Assembly: GCA_002331485.1 (NCBI GenBank)
Contig: DCYS01000003.1
Span: 507 to 64,506 of the forward strand
DNA length: 64,000 bases
From: Flavobacteriales bacterium UBA2104
GTDB lineage: Bacteria; Bacteroidota; Bacteroidia; Flavobacteriales_D; Crocinitomicaceae
Direction: 5' to 3'
Below, in pieces: positions 18,953-28,238 of the stretch. A program made the translations under genes and the position numbers. Numbering within the stretch: position 1 is the first letter of the stretch; each line of letters opens with the position of its first letter. The notes under the pieces are model-generated. The model was not told the origin of the DNA, did no database searches, and saw only the letters and a list, made by a program, of their open reading frames with translations.

Positions 18953-19366
18953 ATGGAATTAAAGGAAACATTCGAGAATGGACAAAAGATAAGTCCAGTT
19001 TTACCTGAGGAGGTGAAGAATTACTTGATCGATATCGATGGAACGATATGCGACGATATTCCTAATGAGGAGCCTGAAAGAATGGCTACGGCAAATGTCT
19101 ATCCAGATGCTTTGAAGATCTTAAATAAGTGGTATGATCAAGGGCATTACATCACGTTCTTTACATCTAGAACAAATGAACATCGTGAAGTAACGACAAA
19201 GTGGCTTGATGAGCATGGTTTTAAGTATCACGGATTGTTGATGGATAAGCCTAGAGGTGGTAATTACCACTGGATCGATAATCATATTGTTCGTGCTACA
19301 CGTTTTAATGGAGAATTTACAGAATTAACAGATAAGAACGCAACTATTCAAGTGTTCGAAAAATAA
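18953..19366 (+). CDS. HAD-like hydrolase domain protein
   Basis: 137 residues, soluble. It holds a HAD-type start motif (NYLIDIDGTICDD near residues 23-35, with two aspartates spaced DxD), a Thr-Ser motif in ITFFTSRTNEH near 68-78 and an acidic closing element (HWIDNHIVRAT). Such proteins are often labelled phosphoheptose isomerase in Bacteroidota databases, which the sequence does not support. It sits between two iron-sulfur genes with gaps of 21 and 6 bp, so it is probably in the same operon. Substrate unknown. Confidence 0.8.
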   Translation: MELKETFENGQKISPVLPEEVKNYLIDIDGTICDDIPNEEPERMATANVYPDALKILNKWYDQGHYITFFTSRTNEHREVTTKWLDEHGFKYHGLLMDKPRGGNYHWIDNHIVRATRFNGEFTELTDKNATIQVFEK

Positions 19367-19372
19367 AAGATT

Positions 19373-20167
19373 ATGAGTGAATTGATGAAAGTACCTACAA
19401 TGTCAGAAATGACAGCAGCTGGTGAAGTTCCAGAAGTGTTATTTTGGGTAGGATGTGCAGGAAGCTTTGATGATCGTGCGAAAAAGATCACGAAAGCGAT
19501 CGTTAAAATACTCAATAAATGTAATGTGAAATTCGCCGTACTTGGGGCTGAAGAATCATGTACCGGAGATCCCGCTAAAAGAGCAGGGAACGAGTTTTTA
19601 TTTCAAATGCAAGCCATGATGAACATTCAGGTTCTTAATGGTTACGAAGTAAAGAAGATCGTCACTGGATGTCCTCACTGCTTCAATACACTTAAAAACG
19701 AATATCCTGAACTTGGAGGTAATTATGACGTTGTTCACCATACACAATTGATCCAATCGTTGATCGAGGAAGGAAAGTTGAAAGTAGAAGGAGGAGAAAC
19801 ATTCAAAGGAAAGAAGATCACCTTCCACGATCCTTGTTATTTAGGACGTGCAAATGACGTTTACGAAGCACCTCGACAAATGCTTCAGAATCTTGATGCT
19901 GAATTAGCTGAAATGAAGCGTTGTCGTACAAAAGGATTGTGCTGCGGAGCTGGTGGGGCTCAGATGTTTAAAGAAGCAGAGAAAGGAAACAAAGAGGTGA
20001 ACATCGAACGTACTGAAGATGCACTTGAAGTAAAGCCTGATGTTATTGCTACGGGATGCCCGTTTTGTAATACAATGATGACAGATGGAGTGAAGAACAA
20101 GGAAAAAGAAGATAGCATTGAAGTACTCGATGTTGCAGAATTGATAGCAACCGCTGCCGATCTCTAA
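19373..20167 (+). CDS. (Fe-S)-binding protein with cysteine-rich CCG domains (HdrB/LutA-like)
   Basis: 264 residues, soluble. It carries two CCG-type half-domains: GCAGSFDDR...SCTGDPAKRAG, GCPHCFNTLKNEYPE and DPCYLGR first, then LCCGAGGAQMF near residues 195-205 and GCPFCNTMMTDG near 224-235. In HdrB and related proteins these cysteines bind an unusual iron-sulfur cluster used in thiol or electron-transfer chemistry. It pairs with the membrane 4Fe-4S protein at 17591-18931. No flavin or lactate dehydrogenase subunit is nearby, so a pathway cannot be named. Confidence 0.88.
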   Translation: MSELMKVPTMSEMTAAGEVPEVLFWVGCAGSFDDRAKKITKAIVKILNKCNVKFAVLGAEESCTGDPAKRAGNEFLFQMQAMMNIQVLNGYEVKKIVTGCPHCFNTLKNEYPELGGNYDVVHHTQLIQSLIEEGKLKVEGGETFKGKKITFHDPCYLGRANDVYEAPRQMLQNLDAELAEMKRCRTKGLCCGAGGAQMFKEAEKGNKEVNIERTEDALEVKPDVIATGCPFCNTMMTDGVKNKEKEDSIEVLDVAELIATAADL

Positions 20168-20177
20168 ATCTAGACCA

Positions 20178-20648
20178 ATGAAAGAGCTTGAAACTTTCGC
20201 AAATTTTCCGGATGATTCAAGAATCTGGTTGTACCAAACGGATCGAAAACTGACCGAGGAGGAAATGCTGAAAGTGAGTGAACGTCTATCTGTCTTTACA
20301 AAAGAATGGGCTGCTCACGGAAATAAGCTTTGGGCTTCTGCAGATGTTATCAATCCATATTTTGTTGTTGTTGCAGTTGATGAATCGAATACGCCACCTT
20401 CAGGGTGCTCCATAGATGCTTCAGTGAAGGAGTTACAAGCTTTAGGTAAAGAGCTTAACGTTGACTTTTTTACTCGGTTGAAAGTAACTTATGCGAAGAA
20501 TGGTCAACTGGACCAAATTGATTTCGCAGATCTATCAAGCCTGGATAAAGATACATTGATTTGTGATCCACTCATCGCAAAACTAGGTGATTTGAGAAGC
20601 AAATTTCCAGTCAAACTAGAGAATAGCTCTTTTGCTCATGTTGTTTAG
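20178..20648 (+). CDS. Conserved protein, labelled ABC transporter ATPase in Bacteroidota
   Basis: 156 residues, soluble, with no Walker A or ABC signature, so the usual database label appears wrong. Visible features are an opening FPDDSRIWLYQTDRKLTEEE, an FTKEWAAHGNKLWASADV stretch near residues 41-58 and a SGCSIDASVKELQALG stretch near 76-91. It starts 10 bp after the CCG-domain gene, and I recall this gene beside the iron-sulfur pair in other Flavobacteriales, which suggests a shared process. Function unknown. Confidence 0.8.
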   Translation: MKELETFANFPDDSRIWLYQTDRKLTEEEMLKVSERLSVFTKEWAAHGNKLWASADVINPYFVVVAVDESNTPPSGCSIDASVKELQALGKELNVDFFTRLKVTYAKNGQLDQIDFADLSSLDKDTLICDPLIAKLGDLRSKFPVKLENSSFAHVV

Positions 20649-20684
20649 TTATACTTTTTAAGCAAGAGTTGACTAAAAGATCAA

Positions 20685-21572
20685 TTAAAATCGCTTCAAA
20701 AACCCTTTTTCAAAACGCCATTCAGGAGTAAGTAGAAACTCTCCAAAATCTTGCGGATACCAAGGACTCATTTCAGAATCATTAGGGTTTATCAAAATTT
20801 GAATTTCCTGTGCGGGCATGTAGCTCTGCGCTAACATAAAGCATTTTTCTCCTGTCTCTTCATTCATTGCCATATCAACGATGATCACACCATGACCGGG
20901 ATGACCGCCCCAAAGAAAGATATCTCCGATCTGCATTTCAGATTCATCAACAGCTGGTAGCTCTTGAGCGAGCGAATGAGTTCCTGCAAATGAGAAAACA
21001 TACTCGAGGTATTTCCAATAAGATGCCTCACTATCAGAAGGCTGAGTGTCTTTTGTCCAATAAAATTTCTGTCCTGTAAAATGAATGCGATAACCTTTCT
21101 TCCATTTTCCGTAATTAGCTACAAACCCCGTATTGAATGTAAACTGGATCTCGTCAAATCGTTTCTGCATTCTTAAATAGTCGGCTCTAAGGCGCATTAT
21201 GGCATCTGCACATTGATGCAGGTCACGTTTACCGATCTCAAGATCCACTACACCACAATAAACAGAATTATTTCTTTTTACCTCACCGTTGTAATACTTA
21301 ACGAGACTACCATGAGGTTTTAATGGTAAACTCCTTAAGAATGCACCAAAAGAATCATCTTTAGTTTCTATTCTTTTGAAACCTGTTGGCGGTTCGAAGC
21401 GCTCTGCAATAGTCATCCCAGATGTATCGATCAGAAATTTTTGATCTGATGTTGAATTTTCAGACGAACTTTCGCTTTGTACATCTACTGTCGTTTCATC
21501 GATCGTACAGAAAGCGAATCCAAGAGTTGATATGAATAGTCCAAGCAATAAATAGTTTTTCATATACTTCAT
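20685..21572 (-). CDS. DUF4846 family secreted protein
   Basis: About 295 residues from the ATG at 21572 (MKYMKNYLLLGLFISTLGFAFC); a GTG nine bases earlier is the alternative. A signal peptide leads a Ser-rich linker and then the DUF4846 domain: RFEPPTGFKRI, FGAFLRSLPLKP, YCGVVDLEIGKRDLHQCADA, MRLRADYLRMQ and the closing GDIFLWGGHPGHGVIIVDMA...FMLAQSYMPAQEIQIL. The last part looks like an NlpC-type fold, but I see no clear catalytic cysteine. Role unknown. It is convergent with the operon before it and lies 28 bp after tsaC on the same strand. Confidence 0.85.
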   Translation of the reverse strand: MKYMKNYLLLGLFISTLGFAFCTIDETTVDVQSESSSENSTSDQKFLIDTSGMTIAERFEPPTGFKRIETKDDSFGAFLRSLPLKPHGSLVKYYNGEVKRNNSVYCGVVDLEIGKRDLHQCADAIMRLRADYLRMQKRFDEIQFTFNTGFVANYGKWKKGYRIHFTGQKFYWTKDTQPSDSEASYWKYLEYVFSFAGTHSLAQELPAVDESEMQIGDIFLWGGHPGHGVIIVDMAMNEETGEKCFMLAQSYMPAQEIQILINPNDSEMSPWYPQDFGEFLLTPEWRFEKGFLKRF

Positions 21573-21600
21573 AATTGACACCTTCTGATTTCGTTACAGC

Positions 21601-22215
21601 TTACTCAATTTTACCCACTCCTTCACGTATAACAACAGGATGATCATCCGTACAATCCAGAATAGTAGAGGCTTCTAATTTTCCATATCCACCATCAATT
21701 ATTGTCCCAACTTTATCATCAAAACGCTCATAGATTTCATAGGGATCTGTGAAATAGTCCATCAGGTCATCCTCGTTATCATGAAGCGAGGTTGTTACTA
21801 ACGGGTTTCCAAGTTCTTCGACGATCGATAATACAATATCGTTATCTGGTATCTTTATCCCAATTTCCTTTCTTTTCGCATTGAATAGTCGAGTAACTTC
21901 ATTCGTTGCATTTAAAATATAGGTGAAAGGTCCTGGTAAAGTTTGCTTCATTAGCTTAAAAGTAGGACGATTTACTTGTTTGACATAGTCTGAAACCTGA
22001 CTAAGATCTTTGCATATTATTGAAAACTTAGCCTGCTTCAAACGAACCTCTTTAAGCTTAGACAGTTTTTCCAATGCTTTTTTATTCATCAGATCACAAC
22101 CCATGGCATATACGGTATCCGTAGGATAGATGATGATCTCACCTTTTTTTAATTCCTTTACGATGTCAGTTATGAGTCGTTTATCTATATTGGATTCATT
22201 GATTTCTACCAGCAT
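21601..22215 (-). CDS. L-threonylcarbamoyladenylate synthase (Sua5/YciO/YrdC family)
   Basis: A 204-residue YrdC-fold enzyme. Marks are GEIIIYPTDTVYAMGCDL near residues 29-46, the KxR pair in LSKLKEVRLKQAKFS, GPFTYIL near 92-98, K-R-IGIKIPDN and the GNPLVTTSLH motif near 136-145. The family makes threonylcarbamoyl-AMP from threonine, bicarbonate and ATP, the first step of the universal t6A37 modification of tRNAs that read ANN codons. It lacks the extra Sua5 domain. Many Bacteroidota have two such paralogs, so this could be the YciO-like copy. Confidence 0.88.
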   Translation of the reverse strand: MLVEINESNIDKRLITDIVKELKKGEIIIYPTDTVYAMGCDLMNKKALEKLSKLKEVRLKQAKFSIICKDLSQVSDYVKQVNRPTFKLMKQTLPGPFTYILNATNEVTRLFNAKRKEIGIKIPDNDIVLSIVEELGNPLVTTSLHDNEDDLMDYFTDPYEIYERFDDKVGTIIDGGYGKLEASTILDCTDDHPVVIREGVGKIE

Positions 22216-22284
22216 TCGAGATTCTTGGTTTTAATTTTATAAGCTTATTTTTGAATATACTTACAAAGTAAGAACTTTTTGGAT

Positions 22285-23139
22285 ATGAAACGAATATTGA
22301 TTCTTCTTCTTATATCGATGGCTTTTCACCATGTGACAAAAGCAGCGATATTGGATTCTTTATACTTGATTAAAGAGAGCGTTACTTATAATGCAACAAC
22401 GTTTTACAAAGGAGCATTATCTGATAGCCTCCAACCCATACAATACGACAACGCAGTATTAACTGTTCAAGGCAGTTCAAATGATAGTATAGTGATCATG
22501 AATATGGATACAATAGACTATGAGCTCTATTTGAACACAGATAATAATCAAACATGGACGATTACAGCAGAAGATACGTTAACCATTGAATTGCCCTTGC
22601 TTGATTGGGGGACACATGCGATATTGAGTACTACTACTGAAGGGAAATTGTTAGGTACAGCTTGTATTTTGCAAGTTGACCTACAAGCAGATCATATTTA
22701 CAGTTGGGATCAATGGGATATGAACAACGTTTTAAGTCAGGAGATCGCGGCTGGAACTGAAATTTCCATCCCAGCAACATATCGTCCTAATGTCTTTACG
22801 ATCAATGCAGACCCATTGGCTCCAATGGACACGAGCAATGCGCTTATACACGGTTATGTTGGCGATACGATCCTAATATCAGTTTTGAACTCAGGTAACA
22901 TGGTTCACAACATTCATTTCCATGGTTATCACTGCACGATTTTAGGAGCTTCAAAGCAATCAGATCGAGTAGGTTGGTCAAAAGATTCTTTCCCAGTTAT
23001 GATAGGAGAGACCATGACACTTAGACTTGTGCCTGATCAACCGGGTGTTTATCCTGTGCATAATCACAATTTAGCTACGCTGCTTTACAATAATAACTAT
23101 CCATCAGGAATGATGACCATGATCAAAATTTACGAATGA
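22285..23139 (+). CDS. Secreted cupredoxin-domain protein (multicopper oxidase type)
   Basis: 284 residues from the ATG at 22285, with a signal peptide (MKRILILLLISMAFHHVTKA). The first 160 residues are beta-rich and unfamiliar. The C-terminal part is a cupredoxin domain with multicopper oxidase ligands: H208, H211 and H213 in HNIHFHG, and H259/H261 in YPVHNHNL followed by YPSGMM. No type 1 copper cysteine is placed as expected. The stop overlaps the start of the next cupredoxin gene (ATGATGA), so the two are translationally coupled and probably act as a pair. Confidence 0.8.
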   Translation: MKRILILLLISMAFHHVTKAAILDSLYLIKESVTYNATTFYKGALSDSLQPIQYDNAVLTVQGSSNDSIVIMNMDTIDYELYLNTDNNQTWTITAEDTLTIELPLLDWGTHAILSTTTEGKLLGTACILQVDLQADHIYSWDQWDMNNVLSQEIAAGTEISIPATYRPNVFTINADPLAPMDTSNALIHGYVGDTILISVLNSGNMVHNIHFHGYHCTILGASKQSDRVGWSKDSFPVMIGETMTLRLVPDQPGVYPVHNHNLATLLYNNNYPSGMMTMIKIYE

Positions 23140-24305
23140 TGAGAAACAAGTTAATCATAATCTTTTCGATTTTATTGACATCTAATTCGTTTAGTCAAGT
23201 TCAAGAAATTGATCTCGTTTCCAGAATGGATGGATCTAAGACACTAATTGATGGAACAGTAATTGAATTTTGGGGATACGGTGAAGATGATCCAAATTTG
23301 AATAATGACAAAATCTTTATTCCGGGTCCCGTTTTAAGATTCAATGTTGGAGATACAGTAATAATAAATCTTACAAATGACTCTCCAGAGGACCATACCA
23401 TTCACTGGCATGGTTTGGATGTAGATCAGGCGAATGATGGGGTTCCATCAACCACTGATGCTGTTGGTTCATTTGGTGGTGAATTCACCTATACATTTGT
23501 TTGCAAAGAGCCAGGAACATATTTATATCACTGTCATGTGCTTACCACTTTGCATTTAGCCATGGGTATGTACGGATCGTTTATTATAGACCCTGAAGCT
23601 GAAGATCAGATCTATGAAAACTCTGGAAAATTCACGAAAGAGTACAATTATTTATTTTCGGAAATGAATACGAGTTGGAATTTAAATCCATTATCTCCTG
23701 GACAGTTTTATTTATATGAGGCTGATTACGCCATGGTTAATGGATGGGCTGGATCAGAAATTGAAGATAAAAATCAATCGATTGAAGGAACGATAAATGA
23801 TTCTATTGGTATGCGTCTTGCCAATGTAGGATACGGAAGAGTTGAGACAATATTTCCAAATGATCTGGAAGTATCAGTTTACGGAAGTGATGGGAGAGAA
23901 GTCGCAGAATACACAGCAGATACCATTCAACTATATCCAGGTGAGCGTTTTGGAGTTGTTGGATATCCTCAGACAGCGATCGATGACAGTATTGAAGTCA
24001 ATTATTATGATCTGAGAAATGAAAATCTTTTGTATACGAATTATATTCCTGTTTCGATCATTGATGATACAGGATTGGAAACTTTTTCAAGTAACAAGTT
24101 GTCGATCTATCCTAATCCGTTTAGAGAAGAAATAGTGATTGACAAAGTAAAGAAAAGAGGTTCTGCTTCGATTACTGATCTCAATGGTAAAATTGTTTGG
24201 GATGGAACGTTGGAAGAAGGTGAGAATAAAGTTCGTCTAAATTTGGATCAAGGTGTATATGTGCTAACGTATCAATCACAACAATACAAGTTGATAAAAC
24301 ATTGA
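23136..24305 (+). CDS. Secreted multicopper oxidase-like protein with T9SS sorting domain
   Basis: 389 residues with a signal peptide (LIIIFSILLTSNSFSQ). A cupredoxin domain covers about residues 25-155: H87, H90 and H92 in DHTIHWHG, then H132-C133-H134 in YLYHCHV, H140 and M145, the pattern of type 1 and trinuclear copper ligands. A 150-residue beta-rich region follows, and the end (YPNPF near residue 325, then GVYVLTYQSQQYKLIKH) is a T9SS type A sorting domain. The product should reach the cell surface. It is too short for a full three-domain oxidase and is coupled to the cupredoxin protein before it. Confidence 0.85.
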   Translation: MMRNKLIIIFSILLTSNSFSQVQEIDLVSRMDGSKTLIDGTVIEFWGYGEDDPNLNNDKIFIPGPVLRFNVGDTVIINLTNDSPEDHTIHWHGLDVDQANDGVPSTTDAVGSFGGEFTYTFVCKEPGTYLYHCHVLTTLHLAMGMYGSFIIDPEAEDQIYENSGKFTKEYNYLFSEMNTSWNLNPLSPGQFYLYEADYAMVNGWAGSEIEDKNQSIEGTINDSIGMRLANVGYGRVETIFPNDLEVSVYGSDGREVAEYTADTIQLYPGERFGVVGYPQTAIDDSIEVNYYDLRNENLLYTNYIPVSIIDDTGLETFSSNKLSIYPNPFREEIVIDKVKKRGSASITDLNGKIVWDGTLEEGENKVRLNLDQGVYVLTYQSQQYKLIKH

Positions 24306-24328
24306 TCAATTGAAGATATTATGACATT

Positions 24329-24362
24329 AAAAAAGGAGTGCTGAATTCAGCACTCCTTTTTT
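24329..24362. terminator. Bidirectional perfect palindrome terminator
   Basis: Six A, then an 11-bp stem GGAGTGCTGAA/TTCAGCACTCC with no extra loop, then six T. It lies between the convergent cupredoxin and yidC genes and works in both directions. Confidence 0.9.
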
Positions 24363-24397
24363 GTTAGTATTGATATACCAGTCTTTCAACTAGCAAA

Positions 24398-26422
24398 TTA
24401 TTTCTTTTTATTCTTATTCTTCATTTTCTCTTGCTGAGCTTTTTGCATTTCTTCAAGGCGTTCCTGGAATTTAGACTTTTTCCCTTTTTTTCCGCCTTGA
24501 GCTTGCTTAGACTCTTTTCTAGCCGCCATCTTAGCTTTAAGTTTTTCTTCATTCACGAAGAACTTCTTGATCGCTAACATGGTAAGGATAGAGATAAGTG
24601 TTGAAACAAAATAGTAGAAACTCAAACCAGATGCGTAGTTATTGAAGAAGAAGATCATCATGATCGGGAAGATGTACATGATCACTTTCATATTAGGCAT
24701 TCCTGGTTGAGAAGGCTGTTGCATGTTGCTACTATTCATTACAGTATAGAACAAAGTTGTTCCTGCCATCAACAATGTGAATAAACTAATGTGATCTCCG
24801 TAGAATGGAATATTGAATCCAAGATCAACGATAGAATCATAACTTGAAAGATCTTCCGCCCATAAGAATCCTTCTTGACGAAGCGTAAAACTACTTGGGA
24901 AGAAACGGAATACAGCGAAGAGAATCGGCATCTGAATCAACATAGGAACACATCCAGATAAAGGACTAGCACCAGACTCTCTGTAAAGTGTCATGGTCTC
25001 CATTTGCTTCTTCATAGCATCCTCTTTATTAGGATACTTTTTATTGATCTCTTCGATCTCCGGTTTCAGAATTCTCATTTTCGCAGAAGAACTATACATT
25101 TTCCACTGAATAGGAGTGAGGACAAGCTTTACGATCAATGTCAGCAATAGAATAGCTAATCCAAGGTTAATTCCAAATCCAGCTAACCAGTTAAAAATTG
25201 GTTGTATAGCATAGACGTTGATCCATCTAAATAATCCCCAGCCTAAGTTTATAATATCTTCAGAACCGTTTTCATAAGATGAAAGTAATTCATATTTGTT
25301 CGGTCCAAAGAACCAGGTCATTGTTGCTCTGGCATCGTTCGTATTCTCTAGATCAAGGTTCATCATAGACTCATACTGCTTAATGTGCGTTGAATCTTTT
25401 TCAGTTCCTTCAGCATATCCTTTGATCTTGAACGTGGTTCCGCTCTTCGCAAAAGGTGTTTTAGGCATCAAAATACTTGAAAAGTAGCTTTGCTTGAAGG
25501 CTACCCAATCAACATCTGTTTCTGCTGCGAATTCGTCATCAGAAAATTCAGAAAGGTAATCATAAGATCCACCATTTTCTTTAAAGAACACAGTTGAAGT
25601 TCTTCGCTGCTCAGAAAGAAGTCTTTCCGTTTTCAATAGTTCAACACTCCAGTTTAATCTTACATTTTCTGGAGTGACAGCTCCCTCAAATCCTTTCATC
25701 TTCACTGTGTACTCCATGTGATATTGACCTGGCTCAATAGAGTAGTGGTGCTCAATGCGCTGATCATCGCCGTAATCCGCAGCGAAAACAACCTTGTCAT
25801 CAGATGATTCAACTATTTCGAAAGCCTGAGATGCAGTTTCGATCTTTTTACCGTCCTTATTGAATACAAGCTGGTTTGTCGCTTTGTCTGATTCGAAAAG
25901 AACAAGTGGCTCGATCTCCTCATTATCATTCTTAGGCTCATAATCTGAATAGGTCTGATATCCTTTTAGGTAAACCTTTTTTACTCCTCCACCTTTATTC
26001 GTTAGGATGACCTGTATCTTATCATTCTCTAGTGTGATGATCTTTTCTTCGATCTCATCAGCACTTGCAAGTTGAGCTGCTTCCTTATTTTCAACCAGAA
26101 CCGTATCTTGATCAGTGATCGTATCGATGTAGATTGTTCTTCCAAGACTATCCATTACCGGATTACCTTCGTCATCTTTCTTTACGATAAAAGGAGTTGC
26201 TTCCTCTGTTTGATCCTCAATTACTTGAGTGGAGTCCGTTTTGTCCTCTTCTGATTGATCATTCGCTTCTTTAGATTTTGCCTCTTCTTCCTTTTTCTTT
26301 TCAGCTAACTCCTGTTTTTCTTTTTCAGCTGCTAATTCAGCTTCTGTAGGCTGATTGAAATAAGTGAATAAGGCAAGAATAACTCCTATTAAACCTAATC
26401 CTATTAATGTATTTCTATCCAT
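24398..26422 (-). CDS. yidC: Membrane protein insertase YidC
   Basis: 674 residues, the length typical of Bacteroidota YidC. An N-terminal membrane anchor (NTLIGLGLIGVILALFTYF) is followed by a Glu/Lys-rich linker, the large periplasmic P1 beta-sandwich at about 120-370 and the conserved five-helix core from about residue 395, with LTLIVKLVLTPIQWKMYSSSAKM, SGCVPMLIQMPILFAVFRF and a basic C-terminal tail (GKKGKKSKFQERLEEM). It inserts membrane proteins alone or with SecYEG. It is 9 bp downstream of pyrG, so the two are likely co-transcribed. Confidence 0.97.
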   Translation of the reverse strand: MDRNTLIGLGLIGVILALFTYFNQPTEAELAAEKEKQELAEKKKEEEAKSKEANDQSEEDKTDSTQVIEDQTEEATPFIVKKDDEGNPVMDSLGRTIYIDTITDQDTVLVENKEAAQLASADEIEEKIITLENDKIQVILTNKGGGVKKVYLKGYQTYSDYEPKNDNEEIEPLVLFESDKATNQLVFNKDGKKIETASQAFEIVESSDDKVVFAADYGDDQRIEHHYSIEPGQYHMEYTVKMKGFEGAVTPENVRLNWSVELLKTERLLSEQRRTSTVFFKENGGSYDYLSEFSDDEFAAETDVDWVAFKQSYFSSILMPKTPFAKSGTTFKIKGYAEGTEKDSTHIKQYESMMNLDLENTNDARATMTWFFGPNKYELLSSYENGSEDIINLGWGLFRWINVYAIQPIFNWLAGFGINLGLAILLLTLIVKLVLTPIQWKMYSSSAKMRILKPEIEEINKKYPNKEDAMKKQMETMTLYRESGASPLSGCVPMLIQMPILFAVFRFFPSSFTLRQEGFLWAEDLSSYDSIVDLGFNIPFYGDHISLFTLLMAGTTLFYTVMNSSNMQQPSQPGMPNMKVIMYIFPIMMIFFFNNYASGLSFYYFVSTLISILTMLAIKKFFVNEEKLKAKMAARKESKQAQGGKKGKKSKFQERLEEMQKAQQEKMKNKNKKK

Positions 26423-26431
26423 TTCTTTTGT

Positions 26432-28045
26432 TTACTTCTTTTTTAAATCCATCGCAGCTTTCACAAATGCAGTAAAAAGCGGATGTGGTTCTGCAACGGT
26501 ACTTTTATATTCTGGGTGGAATTGAACACCAACGAACCATGGGTGGTCTGGAAGTTCAACTACTTCAACTAGACCAGTATCAGGGTTAACTCCAGTTGCT
26601 TTCATGCCGTGCTTCTCAAATTCTTCAAGGTATTCACTGTTGAATTCAAAACGGTGTCTATGGCGTTCTTTTATTAATTCAGTATTGTATGCGTCGTAGA
26701 TCTTAGTGTCTGACTTAAGTTCACATTTATAGGCACCCAATCTCATAGTTCCTCCCATGTCAGAGATGTTCTTTTGCTCTTCCATAAGACTGATTACTGG
26801 GCGTTTACTTTCAGGAGAGATCTCAACAGTGTGTGCATCATCCCAGCCGATCACGTGACGTGCAAATTCGATCACTGCGCACTGCATTCCAAGACAGATA
26901 CCTAAGAAAGGTATGTTGTTTTCACGTACATATCGAACTGCATTGATCTTTCCAGTGATTCCACGAGAACCAAAACCTGGTGCTACCAAGACACCATCAA
27001 GGTCCTTAAGTTGTTCTGCAACATTCTGTTTGGAGATCTTTTCTGAATGGATCCATTTCAGGTTAACCTTACAAAGGTTTGCTGTACCTCCATGAATAAA
27101 TGCTTCATTGATTGATTTATATGCATCTTTCAATTCAACATATTTTCCAATGAGCCCAATAGTTACTTCATCCTTTGGATTCTTTAAATTGTGAAGGAAC
27201 GATTTCCAGTTATCAAGATCTGGATTTGACTTACGAGATAACCCAAGTTTTTTGAGCACAACATCATCTAATTCCTCTTCTTGCATTAATAAAGGAACGT
27301 CGTATATCGTTTTTGCATCTCTCGATTCAATAACGGCTTCAGGCATCACGTTACAGAACTGAGCGATCTTTTTACGCAATGGAAGTTCTAGTTCATGCTC
27401 TGTACGACAACAAAGAACATCAGGTTGTACACCTAGTTCTAAAAGCTGCTTAACAGCGTGCTGAGTAGGTTTTGTTTTCAACTCTCCAGCTGCTGATAAG
27501 TATGGGACTAATGTTAGATGAATGACAATGCAATCATCTTCAAATTCCCAGCGCATTTGACGAATCGCCTCAACAAAAGGTAGAGATTCAATATCTCCTA
27601 CTGTTCCTCCAATCTCAGTAATGATGATATCGTATTCACCTGATTTTCCAAGTTTCTGTATACTCTCTTTGATCTCATCTGTTATGTGAGGAATAACCTG
27701 AACGGTCTTACCAAGGTATTCACCCTTTCGCTCCTTGTTAATAACAGACTGGTAAATTCTTCCCGTTGTAAGGTTGTTTGCCTGAGAAGTTCGAACGTTT
27801 AAAAATCGCTCATAATGACCTAGATCAAGATCTGTTTCAGCTCCATCATCCGTTACGTAGCATTCTCCATGTTCGTACGGGTTTAATGTCCCTGGATCAA
27901 TATTGATGTATGGATCTAGTTTTTGTATCGTAGTTGAGTAACCACGAGCTTGTAATAATTTTGCTAAAGATGCTGATATGATTCCCTTCCCTAATGAGGA
28001 AGCAACCCCACCAGTTACAAAGATGTATTTCGTTGAATTCGACAT
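26432..28045 (-). CDS. pyrG: CTP synthase
   Basis: A 537-residue full-length enzyme. The synthetase half opens YIFVTGGVASSLGKGI with the ATP loop and holds DPYINIDPGTLNPYEHGE and EIGGTVGDIES. The class I glutaminase half, from about residue 290, has the nucleophile cysteine in FLGICLGMQ and the His-Glu pair in GVQFHPEYKS. It converts UTP, ATP and glutamine into CTP, the last step of pyrimidine nucleotide synthesis. A TATCTTTG box about 29 bp upstream is a likely promoter. Confidence 0.98.
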   Translation of the reverse strand: MSNSTKYIFVTGGVASSLGKGIISASLAKLLQARGYSTTIQKLDPYINIDPGTLNPYEHGECYVTDDGAETDLDLGHYERFLNVRTSQANNLTTGRIYQSVINKERKGEYLGKTVQVIPHITDEIKESIQKLGKSGEYDIIITEIGGTVGDIESLPFVEAIRQMRWEFEDDCIVIHLTLVPYLSAAGELKTKPTQHAVKQLLELGVQPDVLCCRTEHELELPLRKKIAQFCNVMPEAVIESRDAKTIYDVPLLMQEEELDDVVLKKLGLSRKSNPDLDNWKSFLHNLKNPKDEVTIGLIGKYVELKDAYKSINEAFIHGGTANLCKVNLKWIHSEKISKQNVAEQLKDLDGVLVAPGFGSRGITGKINAVRYVRENNIPFLGICLGMQCAVIEFARHVIGWDDAHTVEISPESKRPVISLMEEQKNISDMGGTMRLGAYKCELKSDTKIYDAYNTELIKERHRHRFEFNSEYLEEFEKHGMKATGVNPDTGLVEVVELPDHPWFVGVQFHPEYKSTVAEPHPLFTAFVKAAMDLKKK

Positions 28046-28073
28046 TTATCAAATGATTTGTAACTATGGGAGG

Positions 28074-28081
28074 CAAAGATA
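28074..28081 (-). promoter_or_regulatory. Candidate -7 box for pyrG-yidC
   Basis: On the minus strand TATCTTTG matches TAnnTTTG exactly and would start transcription about 20 nt before the pyrG ATG. The -33 element is not convincing. Confidence 0.4.
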
Positions 28082-28238
28082 CAACAATACTCATGTTTGA
28101 GGTGATTCATTAGGATTTTTTTTGATTGATTTTTCAACCAATTGTTATACACGGAATAAAAAGAGATTGTTGTTGATGTAACGAATCAGTTTTGTGTTGT
28201 TATTATTAACGAAACCAAAACAACTCAAACATTACGAC

